Shown in pieces: positions 8,691 to 16,749 of a stretch of DNA of 64,000 nt (its first letter is position 1; every line of letters begins with the position of its first letter). The translations under genes and the position numbers were made by a program. The notes below the pieces were generated by a model. The model saw nothing but the letters and a program-made list of their open reading frames with translations. It did no database searches and had not been told where the DNA came from. The DNA comes from Akkermansia muciniphila (GTDB lineage Bacteria > Verrucomicrobiota > Verrucomicrobiia > Verrucomicrobiales > Akkermansiaceae). Where the stretch lies: the NCBI RefSeq assembly GCF_040616545.1, contig NZ_CP156688.1, positions 372,001 to 436,000 of the forward strand, written 5' to 3'.

Positions 8691-9287
8691 TCAGGCTTTC
8701 TGCAATTTAATGAAACGGGCGCGGTAAATCGGTTTTCCCATGGACTCCCATTGAAGCTGGAAATCCGTTTTGGGGTAAAAAAACTCGTCTTCATCCCAGC
8801 CTGCGCGGCTGAACAGGCCGCTGCGCTCCACATGGTCCAGCACCCACTGGAAATACTCTTCATGGTCCGTCTTGAACAGGAACTCCCCGCCGTCAGCCAG
8901 GGAGCGGTGCAGCACGGGCAGAAAATCATCCTGTACCAGGCGGTTCTTATGGTGCCTTTCCTTGGGCCATGGGTCCGGGCACAGGTAATGCAGCCTGGAA
9001 ATGCACCCCGGCCGCATCAGCCACTCCAGAAAATAGCGGCTCTCCACCCGGAGCACCTTCACGTTTTCCAGTTCCCGGACTGCCGCGCGGGAGCAGACGC
9101 CCCGCACCCGGCCCAGCAGCCGCTCAATGCCCAGAAAACGGCGTTCCGGATAATGGGCCGCCATCTGGAGCAGGAACCCTCCGTCCCCGCAGCCCAAATC
9201 CACCTCAAACGGTCCGGCCGCGCCAAAAATATCGGAGGGCGCCAGCACCTTGAAAAAATCGTCTGGGATAAAGGCCGGATCTGTCAT
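8691..9287 (-). CDS. trmB: tRNA (guanine-N7-)-methyltransferase
   Basis: SAM-dependent methylation of G46 in tRNA. Motifs seen: the SAM-binding VDLGCGDGGFLLQMA, FLGIERLLGRV, the LHYLCPDPWPKERHHKNR tRNA/catalytic segment and KTDHEEYFQWV. The chosen start (MTDPAFIPDDFF) gives 198 residues; further in-frame starts exist at 9305 and 9392 but none has a clear ribosome binding site, so the N-terminus is uncertain. It ends 5 bp before the tgt start, so both tRNA-modifying enzymes are probably one transcript with yajC. Confidence 0.92.
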   Translation of the reverse strand: MTDPAFIPDDFFKVLAPSDIFGAAGPFEVDLGCGDGGFLLQMAAHYPERRFLGIERLLGRVRGVCSRAAVRELENVKVLRVESRYFLEWLMRPGCISRLHYLCPDPWPKERHHKNRLVQDDFLPVLHRSLADGGEFLFKTDHEEYFQWVLDHVERSGLFSRAGWDEDEFFYPKTDFQLQWESMGKPIYRARFIKLQKA

Positions 9288-9407
9288 GGGAATCAACGTG
9301 CGCATAAGATGCGTTACAAAACGGACTCTGTCAAATGAGAAGAGCCCCTCCCCGCAAACATGGCGGGAAGAGGCCCGGAGAGACGGAATCACCGCGCCGG
9401 GACAGCC

Positions 9408-10130
9408 TCAGCTCCGGTAATAAAGGCGGTTGTAAATCTTGCGGTCAAAACGGTAATAGCGCGCCGCCCGGTGGGCCACCCCCTCCTCCTTCTCATCCAG
9501 GGGGACGATGTAGGGCCGGGAGGCGATCTTCTTATGGAAATTGCGCACGTCCATCGGTTTGCCGTGAATCTCCTCATTCAGCCTCCTGAGCTGGAGCGCC
9601 GTAAACTTGGCGGGCAGCATGTCGTAAATCAGCGCGGGCTCCTTCTTCACGGAAGAGCGTATCCTCTCCAGGGCCAGGTCAATAATGTCCCGGTGGTCAA
9701 ACGCCAGTTCCGGAAGCCCGTCCACCGGCACCCAGCGGGTCTTGTGGCTCTCCATCAACTTGCGCAGCTTGGTGGAAATCCTCAGCATGGCCATATACGC
9801 CACCGTCACCAGACGGCCGATCTTCTGGCCGGAGACGGCCTCCACCCATTCCCGGTCCGCCGGGTTCTTGATGCGCGCCGGAGCACCGAAGGTATGAAAC
9901 TGCTCCAAATGGGGAGAAGACATGCCCGTCATGTCAAACAGGATGCGGCGTGCCGCGGCGTCCAGCTCTTCATCCTCATAAATCAAATCGCCGGGCAGCT
10001 TGGAAATAGCGCCGGTATGGCCCGGTTCGACATGCGTCTTTTCAACCAGAAGGACCTTCAGCCCTTCCTCATCGAACCCGATCAACACACAATCCACTGA
10101 GAGATGCGGATAAAATGCCTGTCTGCTCAT
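9408..10130 (-). CDS. NUDIX-domain transcriptional regulator with degenerate Nudix box
   Basis: The protein (240 residues from MSRQAFYPHLSVDCVLIG) has an N-terminal NUDIX fold and a C-terminal winged-helix region (about residues 150-240, with FTALQLRRLNEEIHG and DVRNFHKKI), the architecture of NrtR/AraR-type regulators. In the Nudix box region, GDLIYEDEELDAAARRILFDMTG, the catalytic REUxEE glutamates are replaced (RRILFD), so hydrolysis is unlikely and ligand sensing is favoured. Bacteroides AraR is a known sugar-responsive member of this kind. The upstream gap to rlpA is AT-rich (TACAATAATATAG near the start) and may hold an autoregulatory site. The ligand is unknown. Confidence 0.82.
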   Translation of the reverse strand: MSRQAFYPHLSVDCVLIGFDEEGLKVLLVEKTHVEPGHTGAISKLPGDLIYEDEELDAAARRILFDMTGMSSPHLEQFHTFGAPARIKNPADREWVEAVSGQKIGRLVTVAYMAMLRISTKLRKLMESHKTRWVPVDGLPELAFDHRDIIDLALERIRSSVKKEPALIYDMLPAKFTALQLRRLNEEIHGKPMDVRNFHKKIASRPYIVPLDEKEEGVAHRAARYYRFDRKIYNRLYYRS

Positions 10131-10329
10131 TATGTTATCTATATTATTGTAGTAAGTTCCCAGAATCGCACCAACGCTACGCAAGCGGCCCAGTCAAGTC
10201 AACCAAAATCAAAACCTGATCCGGAAAGTCCGCGGCGTGCCGCTCCGGCCCTCCGGAGAAGCCTTTTCCCCGGAAGGGAAAACGCGTCAGCGTCTTGCAA
10301 TCCGCCGTATTCCCGTCCATATATAACCT

Positions 10330-10848
10330 ATGCGCACGGGCATCATCAGCGGAGCGGCCATGCTGGCCGGGCTGTTATGGCTGGCAGCCTGCTCCTCCTC
10401 CCCCAAAAGCCGGGACTACCCCGGCTACATGACCCGTCCCTACACCATCCGGGGCCACCGCTACCACCCCATGAGCGTGGAGCAGGCCCTGTCCTATGAA
10501 CAAACCGGCATTGCCTCCCACTATAACGAATGCGCCCTGTGGGGACTCGTCAGCGGGGAAACGGCCATTGGAGAAAACGTGCGCCCCTGGCACCTGCACG
10601 CGGCGCACCCCACCCTGCCCCTCCCCTGCGAGGTGCTCGTCCAATCCCTGCGCACGGGGAAAACCGTGAAAGTCCGCGTCAACGACCGCGGCCCCTTCAT
10701 CAAAAACCGCCTTATTGACCTGAGTGAAAAAGCCGCGGAACGGCTGGACATGAAACACCACGGGCTGGACCGCGTCAGAATCACCGTTCTTTCCGTGGGA
10801 GACGGCAAATGGAAGCGGGAAGCGCCGCCCTACGCCACGCCGGCCTGA
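10330..10848 (+). CDS. rlpA: RlpA-like lipoprotein
   Basis: A 172-residue predicted lipoprotein: signal peptide ending in the lipobox LAAC (Cys about residue 21), then a double-psi beta-barrel domain with the RlpA hallmarks TGIASHYN and VRVNDRGPFIKNRLIDLS. RlpA proteins act on denuded peptidoglycan at septa. No SPOR domain follows, so it is the short form. The ASHY region lacks the usual GxxTANGE sequence and instead reads LWGLVSGETAIGEN. It converges with rnhC with 1 bp between the stops and no visible terminator. Confidence 0.85.
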   Translation: MRTGIISGAAMLAGLLWLAACSSSPKSRDYPGYMTRPYTIRGHRYHPMSVEQALSYEQTGIASHYNECALWGLVSGETAIGENVRPWHLHAAHPTLPLPCEVLVQSLRTGKTVKVRVNDRGPFIKNRLIDLSEKAAERLDMKHHGLDRVRITVLSVGDGKWKREAPPYATPA

Positions 10849-10849
10849 C

Positions 10850-11758
10850 TCACTTCAGCACGTTCTGCGTGGTCTTGAAATGCATCTTGGCCACCTTCGG
10901 CAGCATCTCCTCCCCGTGCACGGCCACCAGCTGGCGGGCGGCCTTCACCACTTGGCCGGAGGCACCCAGCGGCAGCTTCATGCCTGCGGCCTCGCCGGCC
11001 GCGTCCATCCAGTTCACAAAACGTTCACGCGCCAGAATGGACGCAGCAGCCACCGCCACGTCACTTTCCGCCCGGACGCGCTGTTCCAGCCGGATGGACA
11101 GTTTTTTGGCCGCCAGCGCCCTTTTCAGGACAAACGGATTGGCAAACTGGTCGCTCAGCGCCATGGGGCAGTCCGGCACCTTGGCCGCCAGCCCTTCAAT
11201 CACCGTGGCATGGCCCCAGGCCAGAAAACGGTTCAAATTCCTGAACTCCGGGTAAAGCTGGTTGTAGCGTTCCGGGCCTATGCTTACCAGATGGAACCGG
11301 ATGCCCGGAACCTTGCGTATCCCTTCCGCCAGGGAACGGATTCTGGCGGAGGAGCCCACCAGCTTGCTGTCGCAGACGCCCAGCTTGCGCAGCGCGGCGC
11401 TGATGCGGCCGTCCACATAAACTCCGGCCACCACCAGCGGACCGAAGTAATCCCCCTTGCCGCTCTCATCAATGCCGAAATGGGCTCCCGTTTTTCCTCC
11501 CTCCTCCTCCGCTTCCGCAGGGAGGGACAGAATGCCCGTCACCTGCGGCTCCAGGGTAAACTCTATAAACTCGTCCGTTCCCTTCCCCTGAAGAAGGAGC
11601 TTGTTCTTCTTCTCGTAAACCGTCGCCAGCAGGGAGGGTCCTGCAAAGGAAAAGCGCGCGTAAGGCACCTCCCTTTTCTCAAACCCCTTTCCCTCCAGAA
11701 TGGACTCAAGCCTTCCGGCCTGAGCGTCAGTCAGCATGGTTGTAAATGTGGTGCGCAT
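10850..11758 (-). CDS. rnhC: Ribonuclease HIII
   Basis: Removes RNA from RNA/DNA hybrids. The C-terminal type 2 RNase H domain begins FGIDESGKGDYFGPLVVAGVYV (conserved D and E of the D-E-D-D site), preceded by the N-terminal TBP-like domain characteristic of HIII (about residues 1-85). I start it at MRTTFTTMLTD because a strong GGGAGG ribosome binding site lies 5-6 nt upstream, one of the best in the window; this gives 302 residues, normal for RnhC. A longer frame to 11806 is not supported. Confidence 0.93.
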   Translation of the reverse strand: MRTTFTTMLTDAQAGRLESILEGKGFEKREVPYARFSFAGPSLLATVYEKKNKLLLQGKGTDEFIEFTLEPQVTGILSLPAEAEEEGGKTGAHFGIDESGKGDYFGPLVVAGVYVDGRISAALRKLGVCDSKLVGSSARIRSLAEGIRKVPGIRFHLVSIGPERYNQLYPEFRNLNRFLAWGHATVIEGLAAKVPDCPMALSDQFANPFVLKRALAAKKLSIRLEQRVRAESDVAVAAASILARERFVNWMDAAGEAAGMKLPLGASGQVVKAARQLVAVHGEEMLPKVAKMHFKTTQNVLK

Positions 11759-11953
11759 ATCCTCCCTCCCGGCGCCGGAGCGTCCGGCGGCGAATAATGG
11801 AAGCATTCAAACCGCTCCGGTCAAGCAAAATCCTCGCATCGCGCGGTTGCGGACGCAAAAATCAAGCATGCCACGGATTATATGATTTTTTAGGAGACAA
11901 ATCACGGACGCTGAACTATAAAACTCATACATTCATATCATTCTGCACTCCAT

Positions 11954-12259
11954 ATGGCTAAAACATTAACAAAACGAGACCTCGTTAACAAGATCAGCGC
12001 CGAAACCAACTTCACCCAGATTGAAGTGTTCGACATCGTACAACGTGCCGTGGACATTATCTCCAGCACACTTGCGGAAGGTGACCGTGTGGTGATTCGC
12101 AACTTCGGCACCTTCCAGGTGAAGGAAGTGAAGCCCAAAGTAGGCCGCAATCCCAAGAATCCTGACCAGGACGTGCCGATTCCCGCCCGTTCCGTCGTCA
12201 AGTTCAAGGTAGGCAAGGAACTGAAGGACCAGGTCGCCAAGCTGACCGCTTCCAAGTAA
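11954..12259 (+). CDS. HU/IHF family DNA-binding protein
   Basis: A 101-residue nucleoid protein starting MAKTLTKRDLVNKIS with the conserved beta-arm signature GTFQVKEVKPKVGRNPKNPDQ and the DNA-intercalating proline region. The C-terminus ends in a short lysine-containing tail. It binds and bends DNA; HU and IHF cannot be separated from a single copy. It is monocistronic, with an AT-rich upstream region (TATAAA about 30 nt before the ATG) and a strong terminator downstream, as expected for a highly expressed gene. Confidence 0.93.
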   Translation: MAKTLTKRDLVNKISAETNFTQIEVFDIVQRAVDIISSTLAEGDRVVIRNFGTFQVKEVKPKVGRNPKNPDQDVPIPARSVVKFKVGKELKDQVAKLTASK

Positions 12260-12292
12260 CCTTCCCCGGCAGGAACCAGACAAATTACTCCG

Positions 12293-12325
12293 GGCGCCTC
12301 CATTCAGCAATGGAGGCGCCTTTTT
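12293..12325 (+). terminator. Rho-independent terminator after the HU gene
   Basis: A perfect 12-bp stem, GGCGCCTCCATT / AATGGAGGCGCC, with a 4-nt loop followed by TTTTTGTTTG. It lies 33 bp after the stop codon. Confidence 0.92.
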
Positions 12326-12369
12326 GTTTGCAATTTGCGCGGCAATCGTGAAAATAGGAAACCGTGAGC

Positions 12370-13002
12370 ATGTTCCGGATACAGCACATTCTCCTGATCG
12401 CCGCCGCCGGGCTCTGCTCCTGCGCTACCGAACGTACGGTGACGACGAGCATGCAGCCCAAACAGCGTCCGGATTCCCCAAAAACGGATGCGGAGCTGAT
12501 GGACGCGCTGGAAGCAAAATTCGCCGGCGGCTTCGGCCAGCAGGCGGACAAGGAGGGCAACACCACCATGGTCTCCCAGAAGCGGAGCTCCTTTGAAGGG
12601 CTCCGTTACAACGGAGACACGTCCCAGATTGAAAAAAAGGCTTTTGAAACCACCGCCTTTGAAAAAAAGAAATTTGACGGAGCCGCCACCAAATTTGAAA
12701 CCAAAAAATGGGACGGCGTCAAATCCTTCACGGATGGCAAAGTAGATACCCCTGACTTCATCGCCCACGCCAAGGGGGTGAATACCCATTCCTGGCAGGA
12801 TGCGTCCAAACAATACGCCACCCAGAAATCCGACTTTGAGGGCCGTTCCTGGAAAGACGCGGACAAACACCTGGGCCGCACCGTCAACAAGGACATTGAA
12901 GCCAGGCGGCAAAGCTTTGAACAGCCCTCCATCATGAGCGCACGGCAGGCCCAGGCGCGCACCATCCAGGAAACCCGGGAAATGATGGGGCGGACGGACT
13001 AG
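12370..13002 (+). CDS. Putative lipoprotein with Phe/Lys-rich short repeats
   Basis: A 210-residue predicted lipoprotein: the hydrophobic N-terminus ends in GLCSC (lipobox, Cys about residue 18). The middle (residues about 75-125) has tandem degenerate units of the pattern K-K-x-F-E/D, as in KKAFETTAFEKKKFDG and KFETKKWDGVKSF. The C-terminal half is hydrophilic and Gln/Arg-rich. I do not recognise the family. ATG at 12370 is chosen; a GTG two codons earlier, with AGGA 4 nt before it, is equally possible. The function is unknown; it is probably envelope-associated. Confidence 0.7.
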   Translation: MFRIQHILLIAAAGLCSCATERTVTTSMQPKQRPDSPKTDAELMDALEAKFAGGFGQQADKEGNTTMVSQKRSSFEGLRYNGDTSQIEKKAFETTAFEKKKFDGAATKFETKKWDGVKSFTDGKVDTPDFIAHAKGVNTHSWQDASKQYATQKSDFEGRSWKDADKHLGRTVNKDIEARRQSFEQPSIMSARQAQARTIQETREMMGRTD

Positions 13003-13081
13003 GTCCACACCGTTCCGGACGTGGTCCCATGCCACATTTCAGGTTCGACATTGTTTTCAGCCGCCATCTATAATCCAGCCC

Positions 13082-13345
13082 GTGAGTGCCAAAGACGTTC
13101 CTCCTTCCATCACCCTGCCTACCAGCGACTACTATACCATTGTCAAAATGAGCAATCATGCCGTCGTGGGAGTATTCCGCCAGCATGTCTTTGCCCGCCG
13201 CAGCACGCGCCGTTACGCGCCTCCCATCCCGGAGGAACACGACTCCTACTGCGTCAAAAGAACGCCTGAACGTGTCATGGTTCAAATCTTTCATGACGGC
13301 AACGAAGTTTACCGTTGCATTTTTGTACCGCCTGCCGATTATTGA
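13082..13345 (+). CDS. Hypothetical small protein (GTG start)
   Basis: An 87-residue frame starting GTG (VSAKDVPPSITLPTSDYYTIVKMSNH) and ending 13 bp before the next lipoprotein gene. It has no signal peptide or membrane helix and contains a basic FARRSTRRYAPP stretch. Codon usage looks like neighbouring genes, and no better frame covers the interval, which is why I keep it. No family is recognised. It may be co-transcribed with the following lipoprotein gene. Confidence 0.5.
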   Translation: MSAKDVPPSITLPTSDYYTIVKMSNHAVVGVFRQHVFARRSTRRYAPPIPEEHDSYCVKRTPERVMVQIFHDGNEVYRCIFVPPADY

Positions 13346-13358
13346 CGGCAGGACAACC

Positions 13359-13802
13359 ATGAACGCGCCTTTTATCAGTCCGGCCTTTTGCCTGATCACA
13401 AGCCTGATTGCAGCCTGCTCCTCCCCCTCCGGCCCCAATGCGTGGACGCCGGTCACTTCCGGTCCGCCGCGCGCGCCCATCCCGCAGAACGAAGTTCTGG
13501 TCATTGATGAATATCCCATGGGGGAATACACGAATGTGGGGCACTTTAACGGTCCGGAAGGGCGTATTGTCCATGTATCCATGGAAGACAAGGAACTGAT
13601 TAACTACTTCACCAAGGAAGCGGCGGCCATGGGCGGCAACACCGTCGTCATCAGGGAACCGCGCATCCGCTACCGTTCCGGGGAAGGCAAGAGCAGCCGG
13701 GTGGACGTCATCCATGTGCGGGAGGAAATGGGAACGCACGGAGCGGAGGACCTGGGCATGGATTCCCTGCCCATTGATGAAGAATCCCTCCGGATTTATT
13801 AA
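13359..13802 (+). CDS. Putative lipoprotein, unknown function
   Basis: A 147-residue predicted lipoprotein. The N-terminus MNAPFISPAFCLITSLIAACSS has a hydrophobic core and lipobox (IAAC, Cys20). The mature part contains EYPMGEYTNVGHFNGPEG and a Lys/Glu-rich middle ending in VVIREPRIRY, resembling small periplasmic domains of the YbjQ/heavy-metal-binding style, but the resemblance is weak. The start is chosen because the longer upstream frame lacks a signal. A terminator follows. Confidence 0.68.
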   Translation: MNAPFISPAFCLITSLIAACSSPSGPNAWTPVTSGPPRAPIPQNEVLVIDEYPMGEYTNVGHFNGPEGRIVHVSMEDKELINYFTKEAAAMGGNTVVIREPRIRYRSGEGKSSRVDVIHVREEMGTHGAEDLGMDSLPIDEESLRIY

Positions 13803-13823
13803 TCCGGCCGGCCCTTTCACTAT

Positions 13824-13858
13824 TCCCCCCGCGCGGTCTTCCGCACGGGGGATTTTTT
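13824..13858 (+). terminator. Rho-independent terminator
   Basis: The stem CCCCCG-c-GCGG / CCGC-a-CGGGGG (one mismatch) with a TCTT loop is followed by six T. It ends the plus-strand lipoprotein unit and abuts the convergent minus-strand gene's stop. Confidence 0.85.
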
Positions 13859-14072
13859 AACCTTTCCTGTTAGCCGCGCCGCAATGCGGGCACTCCGCAC
13901 GCGGATTCCCGTCCCGTACATAAAACCGGAACCCGCAAATGCGGCACCGGACCTTGTGCCTGCGGTCCAGGAAAGACCGCACCCAGGCCGTCACCAGGCA
14001 GGCGAACACCACGGCACAAAAAGCGCCCGCTCCCATCAGGAACAGATGCAGCAAAAACTCCCGGAGGGACAT
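13857..14072 (-). CDS. Small membrane protein with C-terminal zinc ribbon
   Basis: A 71-residue protein starting MSLREFLLHLFLMGAG. One membrane helix (about residues 8-30) is followed by a basic stretch and a cytoplasmic zinc ribbon, CRICGF...CPHCGA (two CxxC pairs 22 residues apart). It follows the TonB-like gene by 2 bp, so it is the last gene of the exbB-exbD-tonB operon. A membrane-anchored zinc ribbon is not a known Ton component; the function is unknown. Confidence 0.72.
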   Translation of the reverse strand: MSLREFLLHLFLMGAGAFCAVVFACLVTAWVRSFLDRRHKVRCRICGFRFYVRDGNPRAECPHCGAANRKG

Positions 14073-14074
14073 GC

Positions 14075-14839
14075 TCACGGCTCTTCCTCCTTCCATTCAA
14101 TGGACATGGTGCCGCTGCGCGGCTCCCTGGACGGGGTCCAGCGCAGGGACCGGGCAAACCGCATGGCGGACTCATCCGCCCCGGAACTCCCGGAAGACTC
14201 CATCAGCAGCACCTGGGAGGGCACGCCCCAGACGTCCACCACCACAAAAAACTCGCTCCTCAACCCCGTATGGTCCTCGCTTCTGGAAAAACCGGACAGG
14301 GGCCCGGCGGTGACAATCTGCCCGTCCAGCCCCGGAGAACAAAAAGACAGGTACGGGATGCACGTGCCGGAAACATCCAGGGAAGGATTCAACATGGCGC
14401 GGATATGAAAATCCGGATGCTGCCACATGCGCCAGACCTGGTCCGTCACCGTGGGCACGGAGACGGGCGGGAGGGGCGCCAGAGGAGTGTCCTCTGAACG
14501 CAGGGAGGGCAGCGTGATGCCCGTTTCCCCGATTGGCCCCGCCGTCACCGGATCCGCCCAGACAGGCCCCCTCACGGGCAGGGGCGTATTGCGCAGCACA
14601 TACTGGTGCAGGCGCGGATTATCCGCGGGCAGCAGCACAACGGCGCCCGGCTGCTCCCCCGTCTTGCGCGCTCCCGGAACATCCACATGGACAAACAGGG
14701 CGGCAATGAACAGGCAGACGCCGAACACAAGCATCCACAGCAAAATACGCCAGCGCAAAATGCCGGTATCCCGCCAGTCAAACGTCAACCCCAGATGAAG
14801 GTCGAAAATCTTGGCCCGGCTCTTTTTGTTCAGCTTCAT
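14075..14839 (-). CDS. TonB-like energy transducer
   Basis: A 254-residue protein with an N-terminal cytoplasmic stub, a single membrane helix (about residues 30-52, ILLWMLVFGVCLFIAALFV), a proline-rich periplasmic part (PLAPLPPVSVP) and a C-terminal TonB-like alpha/beta domain (FFVVVDVWGVPSQVLLMESSGSSG, then SLRWTPSREPRSGTMSIEW). The gene order exbB-exbD-this gene supports a role in coupling proton motive force to outer-membrane receptors. The start MKLNKKS is chosen over a frame 14 codons longer. The C-terminal match is by pattern only. Confidence 0.72.
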   Translation of the reverse strand: MKLNKKSRAKIFDLHLGLTFDWRDTGILRWRILLWMLVFGVCLFIAALFVHVDVPGARKTGEQPGAVVLLPADNPRLHQYVLRNTPLPVRGPVWADPVTAGPIGETGITLPSLRSEDTPLAPLPPVSVPTVTDQVWRMWQHPDFHIRAMLNPSLDVSGTCIPYLSFCSPGLDGQIVTAGPLSGFSRSEDHTGLRSEFFVVVDVWGVPSQVLLMESSGSSGADESAMRFARSLRWTPSREPRSGTMSIEWKEEEP

Positions 14840-14858
14840 GCGGAAAAAAGGGAAAAAA

Positions 14859-15293
14859 TCAATCCGCCGGCTCCGCGGCAATATAGCACGTCATTCCCTT
14901 GGCAAGCACCATGTCCACCAGCTCCTGTTCCAGAGCGCGGGAAACAGCGGAATCCAGCCTCAGCGCAATACTCATGCGCCCGCTTCCGTTCCCCTCATGC
15001 TCCCGGGAAATACGGTCCAGCTCCGCGGAAACCCCGGGCAGGCCACCCTCAATCAGGCGGTTCCCGATGTAAAAAGCCGGCTGGTCCCCGGCCGTAACGG
15101 AAATAAACTCCGCATCCCCCACAATGTTCATCAGGAACCGTGAAGACGGAGCCTTCACCTCATACCCGTACGCCATTCCCACGCGGGAAGTCATGATCGT
15201 CAGCACACAAACCAGGACAACGAGATCCAGCAGGACGACCACCTGCATGAAAAACGCCCCGGTAGGCAACGTTGAACGGGTCTTGATCTGCAC
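14859..15293 (-). CDS. ExbD/TolR-like proton channel subunit
   Basis: A 144-residue protein with one N-terminal membrane helix carrying the essential acidic residue (VVVLLDLVVLVCVL, Asp23), followed by a periplasmic domain ending in MVLAKGMTCYIAAEPAD. Size and topology match ExbD/TolR. It starts 24 bp after exbB. The helix sequence is divergent from the textbook P-x-I-D motif, so it may serve a dedicated Ton system rather than Tol-Pal; no tolB or pal lies nearby. Confidence 0.8.
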   Translation of the reverse strand: MQIKTRSTLPTGAFFMQVVVLLDLVVLVCVLTIMTSRVGMAYGYEVKAPSSRFLMNIVGDAEFISVTAGDQPAFYIGNRLIEGGLPGVSAELDRISREHEGNGSGRMSIALRLDSAVSRALEQELVDMVLAKGMTCYIAAEPAD

Positions 15294-15317
15294 GCGCTTC
15301 CTCCTTCCTGGGTTACC

Positions 15318-15968
15318 TTATACTCCGCGTCCCGTCATGCTCTCCCCCTCCTCGCGCCTCCGGCGTGCGTCGCACACCAGGCAGACAGCCTCCGTGCCGG
15401 CCCGTTCCAGGGAATGCACGATCTGGCGGGAACGGGAAGCCAGGTAGGAATAAAACAGATACGCCGGAATCGCAATGCTCAGCCCCAGCGCGGAACTCAG
15501 CAGGGCCTGGTAAACGGCGTCCGACATGGCGAGGGTGGGAGCCTTCCCTTCCAGCAGTCCCGGCTGGGAGTAAAAGCCCACCAGCCCCTGAATGGTCCCC
15601 AGCACGCCGATCAGCGGGCTGACGGTAGCCACCACCAGCAGGCCGCGGATATTCTTCTCAATCTGGAACACCTCCATCTGCACGGAATCCTCCGCCACGG
15701 CGCGCAGCTCCTCGCGCGGCAGGCCGGAATGAGCCAGCACGGAGGAAACCACGCGGGGAGCAGGCCCCGGAAGAATGGAAGCCTCATGCCGGGCTTCATC
15801 CACGCTGCCGGCGTTCACCAGTTTGGAAATGCCCCTTAAAAAATCCCCGGTATTAATCTGAATCCTGTGGAAATATAAAATCCGCTCCGCCACGACCGCC
15901 AGCGCATACACGGCCAGAACGCTCAAAACCCAGAACAACGGCCCTATCTTGATGATCAATTCATTCAT
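15318..15968 (-). CDS. ExbB/TolQ-like proton channel protein
   Basis: A 216-residue integral membrane protein: N-terminal helix (PLFWVLSVLAVYALAVVAERILYF), a cytoplasmic loop, then two further helices containing the signature LLVVATVSPLIGVLGTIQGLVGFY and ALLSSALGLSIAIPAYLFYSYLASR, which are diagnostic of ExbB/TolQ/MotA proteins. First gene of a four-gene operon (exbB, exbD, tonB-like, zinc ribbon). It energises outer membrane transport with ExbD. Confidence 0.92.
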   Translation of the reverse strand: MNELIIKIGPLFWVLSVLAVYALAVVAERILYFHRIQINTGDFLRGISKLVNAGSVDEARHEASILPGPAPRVVSSVLAHSGLPREELRAVAEDSVQMEVFQIEKNIRGLLVVATVSPLIGVLGTIQGLVGFYSQPGLLEGKAPTLAMSDAVYQALLSSALGLSIAIPAYLFYSYLASRSRQIVHSLERAGTEAVCLVCDARRRREEGESMTGRGV

Positions 15969-16023
15969 AACCCTCTTTCTCGCGTTAAATCATGCACACT
16001 TTTCGTGAAAATTCAATCCAAAC

Positions 16024-16749
16024 CTATGTAGCCCGGCACCCGAACTTCTGCAGCAACCGCGTTCCGGCCCACAGCAAAACGGCGCCAATCCACAGCCATG
16101 AACCGAAAAACAACAGCCACACCGCATCAAACAGGCACATGCCGGAAAGCAGCAGGCCAACCGCCGCCTGAACGCGGGGCCTGCCCGCCTCACGCCGGGC
16201 CACCAGGGAAATCACGCACGTAAACGCAAACAGGCCGAAGGCATACCAGGCCAGCGCCGGAGGCAGAGAAGGCTCCCCCGCCGCATGGACAAACACCAGC
16301 CCCGCCGCCAGAACCCACAACCCGCGGCACAGCCCCATCAGGAAAATGGACCCGCTCCACAGCTTGTGGAACATATTATACAGGGAAATCACGATCAGCA
16401 GCAGGGCCCCCAGCGCAAACTCCCCGCCCAGCACCATATTCAGCACCAAGCCGGACAACCCGGCCGCCAGGGCCAGAAGCCTCAGCACGGACACGCTCAC
16501 GGCTCCGCACGGCACCGGACGGTCCGGATAACGGGACGCGTCCCACCGGGCGTCCACACGGTCATTCTCCCACATGCCGTACAAATAAAAACACAGCCCC
16601 ATCAGCACCGCGCCGACGTACAATCCGGCAGGCGGCAGCTCCGCCCCGCGGACAGCGGCCCAGGCCGCCGCCGCATTGGTCAACAGCGTGGGAATATTGG
16701 CCGGACGGGAGGAACGGACCACTCCCTGCAATAAACGGCAATTGTGCAT
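16024..16749 (-). CDS. UbiA-superfamily prenyltransferase-like membrane protein
   Basis: A 241-residue polytopic membrane protein with about seven hydrophobic segments. After RSSRPANIPTLLTNAAAAW comes the first aspartate motif of UbiA enzymes, ENDRVDARWDASRYPDRPVPCG. The second aspartate motif expected late in the fold is degenerate (SLVARREAGRPR), reminiscent of the EboC-like branch, so catalytic activity is uncertain. It lies 55 bp before the exbB start on the same strand. The start MHNCRLLQG is chosen; an upstream in-frame ATG at 16779 is possible. The product is unknown. Confidence 0.72.
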   Translation of the reverse strand: MHNCRLLQGVVRSSRPANIPTLLTNAAAAWAAVRGAELPPAGLYVGAVLMGLCFYLYGMWENDRVDARWDASRYPDRPVPCGAVSVSVLRLLALAAGLSGLVLNMVLGGEFALGALLLIVISLYNMFHKLWSGSIFLMGLCRGLWVLAAGLVFVHAAGEPSLPPALAWYAFGLFAFTCVISLVARREAGRPRVQAAVGLLLSGMCLFDAVWLLFFGSWLWIGAVLLWAGTRLLQKFGCRAT

